Shown: positions 17,621 to 25,960, counted from the first letter of the stretch. The stretch is DNA of 64,000 nt from an uncultured Oscillospiraceae bacterium (GCA_902492455.1 CABULH010000009.1:79283-143282); one strand, 5' to 3'. Program-made: numbers and translations. The notes: a model not told the origin generated them from the sequence alone.

Positions 17621-18564
17621 ATGAAAGAGGACACCAGCATCATCAAAGCCACGCCTATTAAAAAAGACTAACCTTAGGTAGCCTGTTCGACGGGATCGGC
17701 GGCTTCCCGCTGGCGGCCGTTCAAAACGGTATCGAGCCGGTCTGGGCCAACGAGATCGAAGCGTTCCCCATCCGGGTGACAACGGCGCGGTTCCCGGCCA
17801 TGCGGCATATGGGAGACATCACCCAGCTGAAGGGCACCGAGCTGCCGCCCGTGGACATCATCGCCGGCGGCTCACCGTGCCAGGATCTCTCCGTGGCGGG
17901 GAAACGCGCCGGCTTGGCCGGGGAACGCTCGGGGCTGTTCATGGAGCAGATCCGTATCGTGAAGGAGATGAGACAGGCGGATGAAGAACGACAGCGAGCC
18001 AATGGAACAGATGAGCCTGTTCGACCCCGGTACATGGTGTGGGAAAACGTCCCTGGAGCCTTCTCCTCCGCAGACGGGGAAGACTTCCGTGCTGTGCTCG
18101 AAGAAACCTGCCGGATCGCCAACGGCGCCACGTCTGTTCCTCGACCTCCGGCCGGGCGGTGGAAATCTGCTGGGGCCATATTGGGAGACGGATTCTCTAT
18201 CGCTTGGCGCGTCCTGGACGCTCAATACTGGGGAGTCCCCCAAAGGCGCAAGAGGATCTTCCTTGTCACAGATTTTGGAGGAGACGCCGCACCCTAAATA
18301 TTATTTAAGCAGGAAAGCCTGCTTGGGGATCCTGCGGCGGGCAAAGGAACGGGGCAAAGCCCTGCCGCCGCAGCTCCGGGAGGCGCTGGAGCTGCAGGCA
18401 GGTCTGATAGGGGAACAACAGAAGGAATAACCGCCTTTGCCGCCAACCAGCGGGATGAGGTGAGAGACCTTCATGACGTGGCCGCCGCCCTGGCGGGGTT
18501 CGCCATGAATATCGCCTGTGATATAGACCATGCCGCATTTATCCTCCCTGATTTGGTTTGGTAG
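17621..18564 (+). pseudogene. C5-cytosine DNA methyltransferase, decayed
   Basis: The ATG at 17621 has an AAAGGAG site but reads only 16 codons. One extra A in the A6 run near 17660-17665 would join it to the true frame LTLGSLFDGIGGF. From there methyltransferase motifs run in order: motif I (FDGIGG), IV with the catalytic Cys (GGSPCQDLS), VI (WENV) and VIII (QRRKRIF). A TAA at 18295-18297 then breaks the frame where relatives have Glu (APEILF type). The same frame continues with ILFKQESLLG and FAANQRDEVRDLHDVAAAL before diverging and ending at 18564, without the target-recognition region or motifs IX and X. Two inactivating changes and a 3' loss make it non-functional unless the first shift is a sequence error. 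Relatives protect the element from restriction. Confidence 0.8.
17981..18430 (+). CDS. Conserved SLFDP-type accessory protein, in a second frame of the methyltransferase gene
   Basis: This 149-residue protein lies in the +1 frame relative to the methyltransferase and wholly within it. It is not a chance frame as far as I can tell. It contains MSLFDPGTWCGKTS, a Ser/Pro-rich middle, LFLDLRPGGG, then SQILEETPHPKYYLSRKACLGILRRA and a basic helical end. I know these blocks from small Clostridia phage and element proteins found beside cytosine methyltransferase genes. It is uninterrupted, although the methyltransferase frame is broken three times. The function is unknown, and a partnership with the methyltransferase is inferred from position only. 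No strong ribosome-binding site is seen before the ATG. Confidence 0.65.
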   Translation: MKNDSEPMEQMSLFDPGTWCGKTSLEPSPPQTGKTSVLCSKKPAGSPTAPRLFLDLRPGGGNLLGPYWETDSLSLGASWTLNTGESPKGARGSSLSQILEETPHPKYYLSRKACLGILRRAKERGKALPPQLREALELQAGLIGEQQKE

Positions 18565-18770
18565 TATGGTAACTCAATGAGGCGGCCTTGGCAAGGCGTT
18601 TGCAAAAAATAGTTTAGGAGAGATGCAGATATCTGGAAGCCGTATGGCTGAAGAAAAATAAGAAATGTGTCTGAAAAGATAAATTTTCCCTATCCGCTGG
18701 ACTTTGGCAAAGGAGTGTGGCATTGTTTGGGTGCGCCGGAAACGGCAGCTCTATGAAGGAGGAAATGGTT

Positions 18771-19175
18771 ATGGAAATGCAGGAAGTCATCTTGGAGACG
18801 GAGAAAACGGATACGGACATGGAAAAGGTGCGGGCCCTTTACGCTATTGAAACACTGGAAAAGGCGACGAAAATCGAGATTCTCGTGGCAGGCGAGGACG
18901 GAACGCCATTCTGCGGCGAACTGCGGGAAATGGCGGTGGCGCTCTGCCGGCACAGCGGGCTGGACGAAGCCCTGCTGAAAAAGTATGATGCGGAAATTCA
19001 AGCCGCGAAAACAAGCACTCAAGTCCCAAAAGCGGAAATCAGCGGGGAAAATGTTGTCAGCCTTTTGGAAGCGGCCATAGACTTATGTGAAGGACAGGAC
19101 TCTGCCGAAGAAATCCTACGGTGCTTCAAACTGGTGCGCGATGTGATGTATCTATGGGGAACAATTGGTGAATGA
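18771..19175 (+). CDS. Hypothetical accessory protein
   Basis: This 134-residue helical acidic protein (MEMQEVILETEKTDTDMEKV) is placed at 18771 because AAGGAGG ends about nine bases upstream. The frame is open to 18717, and 18765 or 18753 are alternatives. It has no membrane segment or recognisable motif, but its even codon use and good ribosome-binding site make it a likely real gene. A small hairpin with AAGGCGG arms (19182-19205) follows the stop. Confidence 0.55.
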   Translation: MEMQEVILETEKTDTDMEKVRALYAIETLEKATKIEILVAGEDGTPFCGELREMAVALCRHSGLDEALLKKYDAEIQAAKTSTQVPKAEISGENVVSLLEAAIDLCEGQDSAEEILRCFKLVRDVMYLWGTIGE

Positions 19176-19267
19176 CGGAGAAAGGCGGCCGGAAACGACC
19201 GCCTTGAATATCCACTTTTCACAGTCGACAAAGGTCAGATGAATATCTGCAGGTACTGCTAGAGATT

Positions 19268-19304
19268 GGAGAAGCCAAGGAGATCAAATCTCCTTGGCTT
19301 CTCC
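19268..19304. repeat. Perfect 17-bp inverted repeat with a 3-base loop
   Basis: The arms 19268-19284 and 19288-19304 are exact complements with CAA between them. There is no T run on either side. It lies in a 252-base gap between two accessory genes and could be a bidirectional terminator, a protein-binding palindrome or a structured RNA. Confidence 0.7.
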
Positions 19305-19427
19305 TCGATTTCAATAATTCTGATAGAAGAACCGGAGGCATATGACCCTGACCGCCGAAATAAATGCGTTCGCTAAAGATTTTTTTCTTTTCTGTGGTGG
19401 ACGCTCGAAGAACAGGAGAAGCAGACG

Positions 19428-20090
19428 ATGCAAGAAAAAAGATTTGATGTGTCATATCCCGCATATCAGGCAGACGCCTTGATCCGTGTGCTCCGTAGTC
19501 AACAGCGGGATATCAGCGAAGAATTGAAGCCCGCGCTGGATGAGCTATATCGGAAAATGGTGCCGGCAGAAGAACAAGCAAAGATCGAAACGCTGATTGC
19601 AAAAGAAAGAGCCGAAACAGACACGCCGAAAATGGGGGTGATCTGGCTTCATGATAGAGACGAAGATTTATATCTAACCAGCACTGGGTGCATCGATTTT
19701 TGCAAAGCAGCGGAAGTGTATTACGATTGCCTGAGAGAAGATGTAACGGATATAGGAATGCTGTATTCGTTGGATTGTTATCAGAACTCATTTGCCGATC
19801 AGCAAATCATTGACGAGATGACTTACGATATATTTTGCACGGCCGCGCTGCATGACAGCAGGGTATGGGCGGTATTGGAATTTGATATCGAGGCCATGGC
19901 GCTGGCAGTTTCAAGAGGAACGGAACCGAGGCGTAGCTACCGACTGCAGGATATTGAGACGGCAATGGAAAGCGTGACGGAAACGGATGGCACCCGTCTT
20001 TACGATTGGGAAGCGAGGTTTGAGGTCTACCTGCAGGGCATGGAACTGGAACATGCCGAGCCGGATAGGGAAGATAACTTGACTATGTGA
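19428..20090 (+). CDS. DUF6103-like protein with an added C-terminal domain
   Basis: This 220-residue soluble protein sits behind ACAGGAGAAG. Its first 60 residues (RFDVSYPAYQADALIRVLRS, then ELKPALDELYRKMVPAEEQA) share the pattern of the short DUF6103-like protein encoded at 20199. That is a strand, then a helix that covers differences in chain length, then L(D/E).LY..(F/M)VPA. About 150 further residues rich in Asp, Glu, Tyr and aromatics follow, with no motif I know. The pair looks like a duplication followed by fusion or extension. The function is unknown. Confidence 0.6.
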   Translation: MQEKRFDVSYPAYQADALIRVLRSQQRDISEELKPALDELYRKMVPAEEQAKIETLIAKERAETDTPKMGVIWLHDRDEDLYLTSTGCIDFCKAAEVYYDCLREDVTDIGMLYSLDCYQNSFADQQIIDEMTYDIFCTAALHDSRVWAVLEFDIEAMALAVSRGTEPRRSYRLQDIETAMESVTETDGTRLYDWEARFEVYLQGMELEHAEPDREDNLTM

Positions 20091-20198
20091 ACCGAAAATG
20101 CCGGAAATACCGGGCAGCTCCAAACCAAATACGGGCTGCCTGAAAGCGTATACGACGATGTTTTTGGAAAACCAACAGAAAGGTGAACGTGAAAAAAG

Positions 20199-20387
20199 AT
20201 GAAGAAAGCAACCGTGACGATCCCGTATGATGAGGAGAAGCTGGCGGCGCTGCGCATCTATATGCAGCGTAAGGACACCGATTTGGACAGTGAGCTGCTG
20301 GCGCAGCTGGAGCGGTTATATGTTCGTTTCGTCCCGGCCGGAGTGCAGGAATTCCTTAAGGAACGATACCGGGAGGGTGAAAAATGA
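20199..20387 (+). CDS. DUF6103 family protein
   Basis: This 62-residue protein, MKKATVTIPYDEEKLAALRI onward, contains LLAQLERLYVRFVPAGVQEF, the typical DUF6103 layout found in Clostridia conjugative elements. The short N-terminal strand plus two helices could form a ribbon-helix-helix-like fold, but no function is established. It overlaps the next gene by four bases (ATGA), which shows co-translation. Confidence 0.72.
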   Translation: MKKATVTIPYDEEKLAALRIYMQRKDTDLDSELLAQLERLYVRFVPAGVQEFLKERYREGEK

Positions 20388-20668
20388 GCGTCACACTCAA
20401 GGAACAAGAGACCATTATTCTGTATAACAACGGGGAGTTGGAAGCAGAAATCTATACCTACGACCCTAAACTGAAGCGAAAAATTGAGCAAGCCGAACAG
20501 CGCCGTCCGGATCTTTACCGGGTTATTCACCGGGGGTCGGACGGCGCTGTGCGTTGTGTATTCCCGAAGAAGTGGCTGACCGTTATATTGCGGGAACCCA
20601 TCAGCGAGGAACGGCGGCAGGTGCTGTCTAGTGGGATGAAAAAACGCAATGCCGCACGGGAATCGTGA
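20384..20668 (+). CDS. Small conserved mobile-element protein
   Basis: This 94-residue soluble basic protein (MSVTLKEQETIILYNNGELE) has TYDPKLKRKIEQ and a conserved-looking FPKKWLTVILREPISEERR segment. I know this pattern from phages and conjugative elements of Firmicutes, where it is sometimes labelled a chaperone without evidence. It overlaps the DUF6103 gene by four bases and has a GGAGGG site. It is the last gene before the putative transfer origin. Confidence 0.7.
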   Translation: MSVTLKEQETIILYNNGELEAEIYTYDPKLKRKIEQAEQRRPDLYRVIHRGSDGAVRCVFPKKWLTVILREPISEERRQVLSSGMKKRNAARES

Positions 20669-21082
20669 AACCGCCGCCCCGATAGGGATAGGGATACCGG
20701 GTCCATCCCTACCGATGAGAAAAGCCCGGAGTGAACCGGGGCTGAAAGGGTTAAAACCGCTCCTTCATCGCTCCTATGCCACGGACGGAAGAAGTGCGAG
20801 AGGGAAAAAGGAGGGCCTTTTGCTTCCGGTATCCAGCTCGGAAGGCTGACCGAAAAGTAAGCGGGAGAAAGGGACGGGGTTGCTGAAGCACCCCCGTCCC
20901 GGCTCACAACGGCCGGCAGAGCCGACCGCGCAAGGGATTGCAGGCTTTTCGTCAGCCTCTCAAAAAAGGGGTTGCTCCGGGCGTTTCTCCGACAATATGG
21001 GGTTGCGGAAGGTGGAAACAGCGCGGGCCAAGGGCTTTGCGAGGGGTTGCGCCAAGTTATAGCTGAAAAGGAGTAATTGATT
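20669..21082 (+). other. Putative origin of transfer (oriT)
   Basis: This is a 414-base non-coding stretch directly before the relaxosome accessory gene and the relaxase gene, where oriT is expected. It holds four direct copies of GGGGTTGC (20876-20883, 20968-20975, 20999-21006, 21043-21050). A strong hairpin at 20871-20900 has a GGGACGGGG arm, its complement CCCCGTCCC, and an inner TGC/GCA pair. Iterated short repeats plus an inverted repeat near the nick site are what relaxases and their accessory proteins bind. The nick site itself cannot be fixed by eye. Confidence 0.5.
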
Positions 21083-21508
21083 ATGCCGATTCCAAAGGAC
21101 AAACAGAAATTCCCTCTGTGGGCGAAGCCGGAGACGCTCCAAAGCGTGAAGGAGATCTATCAGTCGGACAACTGCAGGAGCCAGTCGGAATTCGTTGAGA
21201 AAGCGATCCTCTTTTATATCGGTTACCTGACGGCGGACAGACCGAAATCCTATCTGCCCAATATGTTCCTCTCCACCATGAAAAGCATTGTACGGGAAAG
21301 CAATAACCGGATGGGACGCCTCCTGTTCAAACTGGCTGTAGAAATATCCATGCTCCTCAACGTGGCGGCGTCCATGTGGGATATCGATAAAAGTGAGTTG
21401 GTCCGTCTGCGGGGGAACTGTATCGAGGAGGTCAAGCGGATCAACGGAACCATTTCCTTCGACGATGCGGTGGACTGGCAGCAGGGTGATGACGATCCGG
21501 GAACGTGA
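21083..21508 (+). CDS. Relaxosome accessory protein (ribbon-helix-helix type)
   Basis: This 141-residue protein starts at an ATG after AAAGGAG (a TTG six bases earlier is possible). The early segment LWAKPETLQSVKEIYQSDNC followed by SQSEFVEKAILFYIGYL reads as a ribbon-helix-helix DNA-binding unit, as in MobC-type proteins. A helical C-terminal half follows. It lies between the putative oriT and the relaxase gene, with a gap of 56 bases to the relaxase. I infer that it binds oriT repeats and helps the relaxase load. It could also repress its own operon. Confidence 0.68.
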   Translation: MPIPKDKQKFPLWAKPETLQSVKEIYQSDNCRSQSEFVEKAILFYIGYLTADRPKSYLPNMFLSTMKSIVRESNNRMGRLLFKLAVEISMLLNVAASMWDIDKSELVRLRGNCIEEVKRINGTISFDDAVDWQQGDDDPGT

Positions 21509-21564
21509 CGCTGTGGGCCAATGCAAAACATCCGCCGCCAGATAATTAAGGATGGGGGATAGGC

Positions 21565-24500
21565 GTGGCAAAGCTTGTGACCAAGTTCAAGTACCTGCCG
21601 CCAAGTAAAGCAAACCGGGGCGGCTATGCGATCTATATTGCCACACGGGATGGGGTGGAAAAAATTGACGACTCCAAAAGGCACAAGCCGGCGACTAAAA
21701 AACAAAAGCGATTGATCGAAGATATCCTGCGGGATTTTCCCGACGCCGAAGAGATGCTGGAATATGAAGATTACCGGCAGAACCCTACCATCGGCAATGC
21801 GTCGGAATTCATCACACGGGCACTGGAGGACAACGCGGGCGAGATTCTCGACCGAGACGGATACGCCCGATACATTGCCACCCGTCCCCGCGCCGAACGG
21901 TATGGCTCTCACGGGCTGTTCACCGACGATGATGTGGAGATTCAACTTACCAAGGTGGCGGAAGAAATCAATGCGCATGAGGGGAACATCTGGACGGTCA
22001 TCCTGTCCCTGCGGCGGGAGGACGCCGTCCGGCTGGGTTATGAAAGCGGCGAGCAGTGGCGGGATCTGCTCCGGTCACAGACTATGACGATATCCGAGCA
22101 CTTCAAGATCCCGATGGAACACCTGCGCTGGTATGCGGCCTATCACAACGAGAGCCATCATCCGCACGTCCACCTCATCGTGTATTCATCCGACCCCGGC
22201 GAGGGGTACCTGACCAAACAGGGGGTGGCCCATATCCGCTCCGGCGTAGCCGGTGAAATTTTCTCACAGGATCTGCAGTCGGCCTATGAGAAGCAGACTG
22301 CCTACCGCGATAAGCTGCGAGGCGGCAGCCGGGAACTGGTTGCCGGTATCATCGCCCGGATCCATACGGGCGGATATGACAACCCGGAGATGGAACAACT
22401 GCTGACGGAAATAGCCGACCGGCTCCATCACACCAGCGGTAAGCTGGTATACGGGTATCTCCCGAAAGGGACGAAAGACCTCATCGACAAGGCCGTGGAT
22501 CTGCTGGCGGCCGACGAGCGCATCGCAAAGCTGTATGACCTATGGTATGAGCAGAAGGAGGAAATCCTCCGAACCTATAACAAGAAACTTCCCCAGCGGC
22601 TGCCCCTGTCGCGGAACCAGGAGTTTAAGAGTATCCGCAACGCCGTGGTGCAGGAAGCCCTGCACCTGACGGCAGACCGGCAGCTTTCCCAGGATGACGA
22701 GCAAGATCCGGAAGTATCCGCGGATATGGCTGAACCCGTGGCGGAGCCGGATCTTCCAGACGAGGCTGCGGAGCTTCCCGGCGATCTGCCGGACAGTGAG
22801 CCGGTGCAGCCGGATAACAGCGACAGCAAAAAATGGTGGTCGAAGGAGTACAAGCAGGCGTGGCGTGCGCTCTATGGCACCAAAGAAAAGCCGCCGGATT
22901 TGGAGCAAGCCTATACCCTCATGCTGCAGGAGGCGGAAATCGGCAACGGGTACGCCATGCATGACATGGGCAAGATTCTGCTGCAGGGGATGGGACGGGA
23001 CAAGGACGAAGCGGCAGCGCAGGACTGGTTCCGAAAGGCGTATGCGGCATTCGGAACAGCAGAGCAGACGGCGGACAAAAAGGACTATCTCCAATACCGG
23101 ATCGGCAAGCTGTTCAGCTTTGGCTATGGAGTGGAACAGGACTATGCCCAGGCCGCCGAGTGGTACAGCAAAGCCGTGGCGGAGAGAAACCCCTTTGCGG
23201 CGTACTCCCTGGGCGGGCTGTACAAGCGGGGCCAGGGAGTGGAACAGGACGACAAACGGGCCTTCCATCTGTTCTGCCTGGCGGCGGAGCATGAGCGCAA
23301 GCCCAATACTTACGCTATGTATGAGCTGGGACGGATGTACAAGCAGGGGATTGGGACCAAGCCGGACAAGGGTCTCTCGGAGAAATGGTATGCCGCGGCG
23401 TACCGGGGCTTCGTGGAAATGGAGAAAACCATGAACGACGATAAGCTCCAATACCGGCTGGGCCAGATGACCATGAACGGCGTGGGAACCGAAAAGGATC
23501 TCCCCGCCGCCTTTTTATACTTCCAGAAGTCCGCGGCCCTCGGCAACAGCGACGCGGAATACGGCCTCGGCAGATTATATCTAAACGAGGACTTCGAGCA
23601 GCACGATGTGCAGAAGGCGGTGGAGCATCTGAAAAAAGCGGCGGGGGCCGGTCGCGATACGGCGCAGTACACCTTGGGCAAGCTGTATCTGGAAGGGAAG
23701 GCGGTCGAAAAAGACATTCCCCAAGGCTTGCAGTATCTGGAACAGGCGCTGGAAAAGGAAAACCAATTCGCTCAGTACCTGCTTGGTAAGACACTACTCA
23801 AGGGGGAGGATGTGGAAGCCGCCCCGGTACGCGGAGAACAATTGCTCCGGGCGTCTATTGCCCAGGGCAATTCCCAGGCGATGTATGCCTTGGGCAAAGC
23901 CTATCTGGAAGGGAAAACGCTGGCTAAAGATATTCCTCAGGCACTGGAGCTGCTGATCCAAGCGGCTGGGGCCGGCAACGAATTCGCCGCCTATACTCTG
24001 GGGAAAACCTTTCTGGAAGGAAAAGAAGTTGGAAAGGACGTTCCCCGTGCCATTGCCTATCTGGAACGGGCAGTAAAAGAGGAAAACCAATATGCGCAAT
24101 ATTTGCTGGGCAAAACGCTGCTCAAGGGGAAGGAGTGCGAGACGGATCCGGAGCGTGGAGAACAACTGCTCCGTGCGTCTATCGCGCAGGGAAATCCCCA
24201 CGCCATGTACGTCTTGGGGAAGGCGTATCTGGAAGGAAAGACGTTGGCCAAGGATGTCCCCCAGGCACTGAAGCTGCTGGCCAAAGCAGCAGAGGCCGGC
24301 AACGAATTCGCCGCCTATACTCTGGGGAAAACCTTTCTGGAAGGGAAAGAAGTCGCAAAAGACATCCCCCGTACCATCACCTATCTGGAACAGGCGGTGA
24401 ATAAGGACAATCCGTTTGCTCAGTATCTGCTGGGCAAGACGCTGCTCAAGGGGGAAGGAGTGGAAGCCAACCCGGTGCGTGGAGAACAGCTGCTCACCGC

Positions 24501-25155
24501 CTCCGCCGCCCAGGGGAATGTCTACGCAGCCTATACCTTGGGAAAGGCATATCTGGAGGGAAAAGTGCTGGCGCAGAATATCCCCAGGTGCCTGGAACTG
24601 CTGGGGTTTGCCGCAGGCCAAAATCTGGCGGCTGCCCAGTATACCATGGGAAAGCTCTATGCCGAGGGAACCGTCGTGCCGAAGAATATCCTGGCGGCAC
24701 TGGATCTGCTGACAAAGGCGGCGGTGCAGGGAAATCCCTTTGCCCAGTACCGGCTGGGCAAGTTGTATCTTACCGGCGAGGATATCCCAAAAGATATCCC
24801 GGCTGCCCTATACTGGCTGACCAAAGCAGCGGAACAGGGCAATCCTTATGCCGGATACCAGCTTGGGCGGCTGTATTTGTACGGCAAGGAAGTAGATCGG
24901 GACGCCGAAAAAGCCATCGCCCTTCTTACCGCCTCCGCCGCCCAGGGCAACCTCTATGCGGCCCAGCTCCTCAAGCATTACCGTCAGAATAAGAACTGGT
25001 CAGCGGCAATGGGGGCGTTCCGGCTTTTGCAGCATATGGCCGGAGTCATCAGCGGACAGCTGCACAGAGATGAGGACGGCGGGAGGAACAGGACAGACCG
25101 CAAGCTGCGCAGAAAAATAGATGAGAAGAAGATGCTCCACGGCATACGGGGATAA
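21565..25155 (+). CDS. MobP-type relaxase with a long Sel1-repeat C-terminus
   Basis: This 1196-residue protein starts at a GTG (MAKLVTKFKYLPPSKANRGG). The N-terminal 300 residues are the relaxase, which nicks one strand at oriT and stays linked to it through a Tyr (Y21 or Y24 are candidates). GYARYIATRPRAER near residue 100 and the three-His metal motif HHPHVHL at 198-204 are typical of MobP relaxases of Tn1549-like elements. An acidic linker follows (about 380-425). From about residue 440 to 1160 come some twenty 36-residue Sel1 units, with the pattern A.Y.LGK.YLEG....D...A...L..A...GN. Sel1 tails usually bind proteins. The last 40 residues are basic. The frame is intact and it should be active. 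Confidence 0.88.
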   Translation: MAKLVTKFKYLPPSKANRGGYAIYIATRDGVEKIDDSKRHKPATKKQKRLIEDILRDFPDAEEMLEYEDYRQNPTIGNASEFITRALEDNAGEILDRDGYARYIATRPRAERYGSHGLFTDDDVEIQLTKVAEEINAHEGNIWTVILSLRREDAVRLGYESGEQWRDLLRSQTMTISEHFKIPMEHLRWYAAYHNESHHPHVHLIVYSSDPGEGYLTKQGVAHIRSGVAGEIFSQDLQSAYEKQTAYRDKLRGGSRELVAGIIARIHTGGYDNPEMEQLLTEIADRLHHTSGKLVYGYLPKGTKDLIDKAVDLLAADERIAKLYDLWYEQKEEILRTYNKKLPQRLPLSRNQEFKSIRNAVVQEALHLTADRQLSQDDEQDPEVSADMAEPVAEPDLPDEAAELPGDLPDSEPVQPDNSDSKKWWSKEYKQAWRALYGTKEKPPDLEQAYTLMLQEAEIGNGYAMHDMGKILLQGMGRDKDEAAAQDWFRKAYAAFGTAEQTADKKDYLQYRIGKLFSFGYGVEQDYAQAAEWYSKAVAERNPFAAYSLGGLYKRGQGVEQDDKRAFHLFCLAAEHERKPNTYAMYELGRMYKQGIGTKPDKGLSEKWYAAAYRGFVEMEKTMNDDKLQYRLGQMTMNGVGTEKDLPAAFLYFQKSAALGNSDAEYGLGRLYLNEDFEQHDVQKAVEHLKKAAGAGRDTAQYTLGKLYLEGKAVEKDIPQGLQYLEQALEKENQFAQYLLGKTLLKGEDVEAAPVRGEQLLRASIAQGNSQAMYALGKAYLEGKTLAKDIPQALELLIQAAGAGNEFAAYTLGKTFLEGKEVGKDVPRAIAYLERAVKEENQYAQYLLGKTLLKGKECETDPERGEQLLRASIAQGNPHAMYVLGKAYLEGKTLAKDVPQALKLLAKAAEAGNEFAAYTLGKTFLEGKEVAKDIPRTITYLEQAVNKDNPFAQYLLGKTLLKGEGVEANPVRGEQLLTASAAQGNVYAAYTLGKAYLEGKVLAQNIPRCLELLGFAAGQNLAAAQYTMGKLYAEGTVVPKNILAALDLLTKAAVQGNPFAQYRLGKLYLTGEDIPKDIPAALYWLTKAAEQGNPYAGYQLGRLYLYGKEVDRDAEKAIALLTASAAQGNLYAAQLLKHYRQNKNWSAAMGAFRLLQHMAGVISGQLHRDEDGGRNRTDRKLRRKIDEKKMLHGIRG
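23776..24747 (+). repeat. Three 324-bp tandem repeats inside the relaxase gene
   Basis: The units start at 23776, 24100 and 24424, each encoding three Sel1 repeats (108 residues) that begin Y(L)LGKTLLKG. The first two share runs of over 50 identical bases (for example around 23970-24020 and 24296-24346), so the duplication is recent and unit number may vary between copies. Confidence 0.85.
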
Positions 25156-25215
25156 GAAATCCCTGCCCAAGGTAAGTATTGATAGATTTGAAATCCATCG
25201 TTTTAGAAGACTGCC

Positions 25216-25244
25216 TTGAAACAAGCATGAAAATATTATATGAT
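25216..25244 (+). promoter_or_regulatory. Promoter of the vat-like gene
   Basis: TTGAAA (25216-25221), 17 bases, then TATGAT (25239-25244), 41 bases before the ATG. It allows the resistance-type gene to be expressed independently of the transfer operon. Confidence 0.7.
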
Positions 25245-25284
25245 AACAAGAGCTGTTCCATAGTAAGATTGCGGAGGTGAACGT

Positions 25285-25917
25285 ATGGGACCGAATCCGA
25301 ATAGTATTTATCCCAATGAAAATATCAAACAGGTCGTGTATATTAAAAACATTATTACAAGACCTAATATCATCGTCGGAGACTACACTTATTATGACGA
25401 TATCGATGGCGCTGAAAAATTTGAAGAACATGTTACACATCATTATGAATTTTTGGGTGACAAACTCATTATCGGAAAATTCTGTGCAATTGCCAGAGGT
25501 ATTGAATTTATAATGAACGGTGCAAACCATAGGATGAACAGCGTGACCACTTATCCGTTCAATATAATGGGCGGCGGATGGGAACAGTTTACTCCCCAAA
25601 TAGAGGACTTGCCATTAAAGGGAGATACCGTTATTGGAAATGATGTCTGGATTGGACAAAACGTTACAGTAATGCCAGGTGTTCATATTGGAGATGGTTC
25701 GGTTATCGCTGCGAATACCGTTGTCACAAAAGATGTTCCAGCATATTGCATTGCAGGAGGAAATCCATGCAAAATCATTCGTAAACGGTTTGATGATGAA
25801 CTTATAGAGTATTTACTTGAACTTAAATGGTGGGACTGGAGCGCGGATAAAATCTTTAGAAATATGTCCGCATTGTGCAGCGGCGATTTGGAGCAGATAT
25901 TGCAGATTGTAGAGTGA
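25285..25917 (+). CDS. vat: Vat-family streptogramin A O-acetyltransferase
   Basis: This 210-residue acyltransferase is of the left-handed beta-helix (xenobiotic acetyltransferase) family. Members of the Vat branch inactivate streptogramin A antibiotics with acetyl-CoA. The GPNP opening, VGDYTYYD, GDKLIIGKFC, NGANHRM with the catalytic His at residue 82 (the same number as in Vat(D)), LPLKGDTVIGNDVWIG and AGGNPCKIIRKRF are all Vat landmarks. The C-terminal WWDW and LCSGDLE recall CatB chloramphenicol acetyltransferases, so substrate range is not certain. The gene is clearly richer in A+T than the relaxase and primase genes on each side and has its own promoter, GGAGGTGA site and terminator. 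It looks like inserted cargo. Confidence 0.85.
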   Translation: MGPNPNSIYPNENIKQVVYIKNIITRPNIIVGDYTYYDDIDGAEKFEEHVTHHYEFLGDKLIIGKFCAIARGIEFIMNGANHRMNSVTTYPFNIMGGGWEQFTPQIEDLPLKGDTVIGNDVWIGQNVTVMPGVHIGDGSVIAANTVVTKDVPAYCIAGGNPCKIIRKRFDDELIEYLLELKWWDWSADKIFRNMSALCSGDLEQILQIVE

Positions 25918-25960
25918 TGCACTCTCCACTTGTTTCTAATGGAGCGGTGTAGTATAGATG

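Noticed and set aside
20871..20900. Hairpin read as an intrinsic terminator of the small accessory operon
   Set aside because: There is no T run on either side, and the neighbouring GGGGTTGC repeats fit an oriT-type function better.
22540..23451. 303-codon minus-strand frame opposite the relaxase
   Set aside because: It arises from the repeated codon pattern of the Sel1 units, and no initiation site is seen.
23776..24747. CRISPR-like array because of regular repeats
   Set aside because: The repeats are protein-coding Sel1 units of 108-bp periodicity in an intact frame. No short palindromic repeats or cas genes are present in the window.
25285..25917. Ordinary housekeeping hexapeptide acetyltransferase (serine or sugar O-acetyltransferase)
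   Set aside because: The GPNP opening, NGANHRM with His82 and LPLKGDTVIGNDVWIG are specific to the xenobiotic (Vat/CatB) branch.
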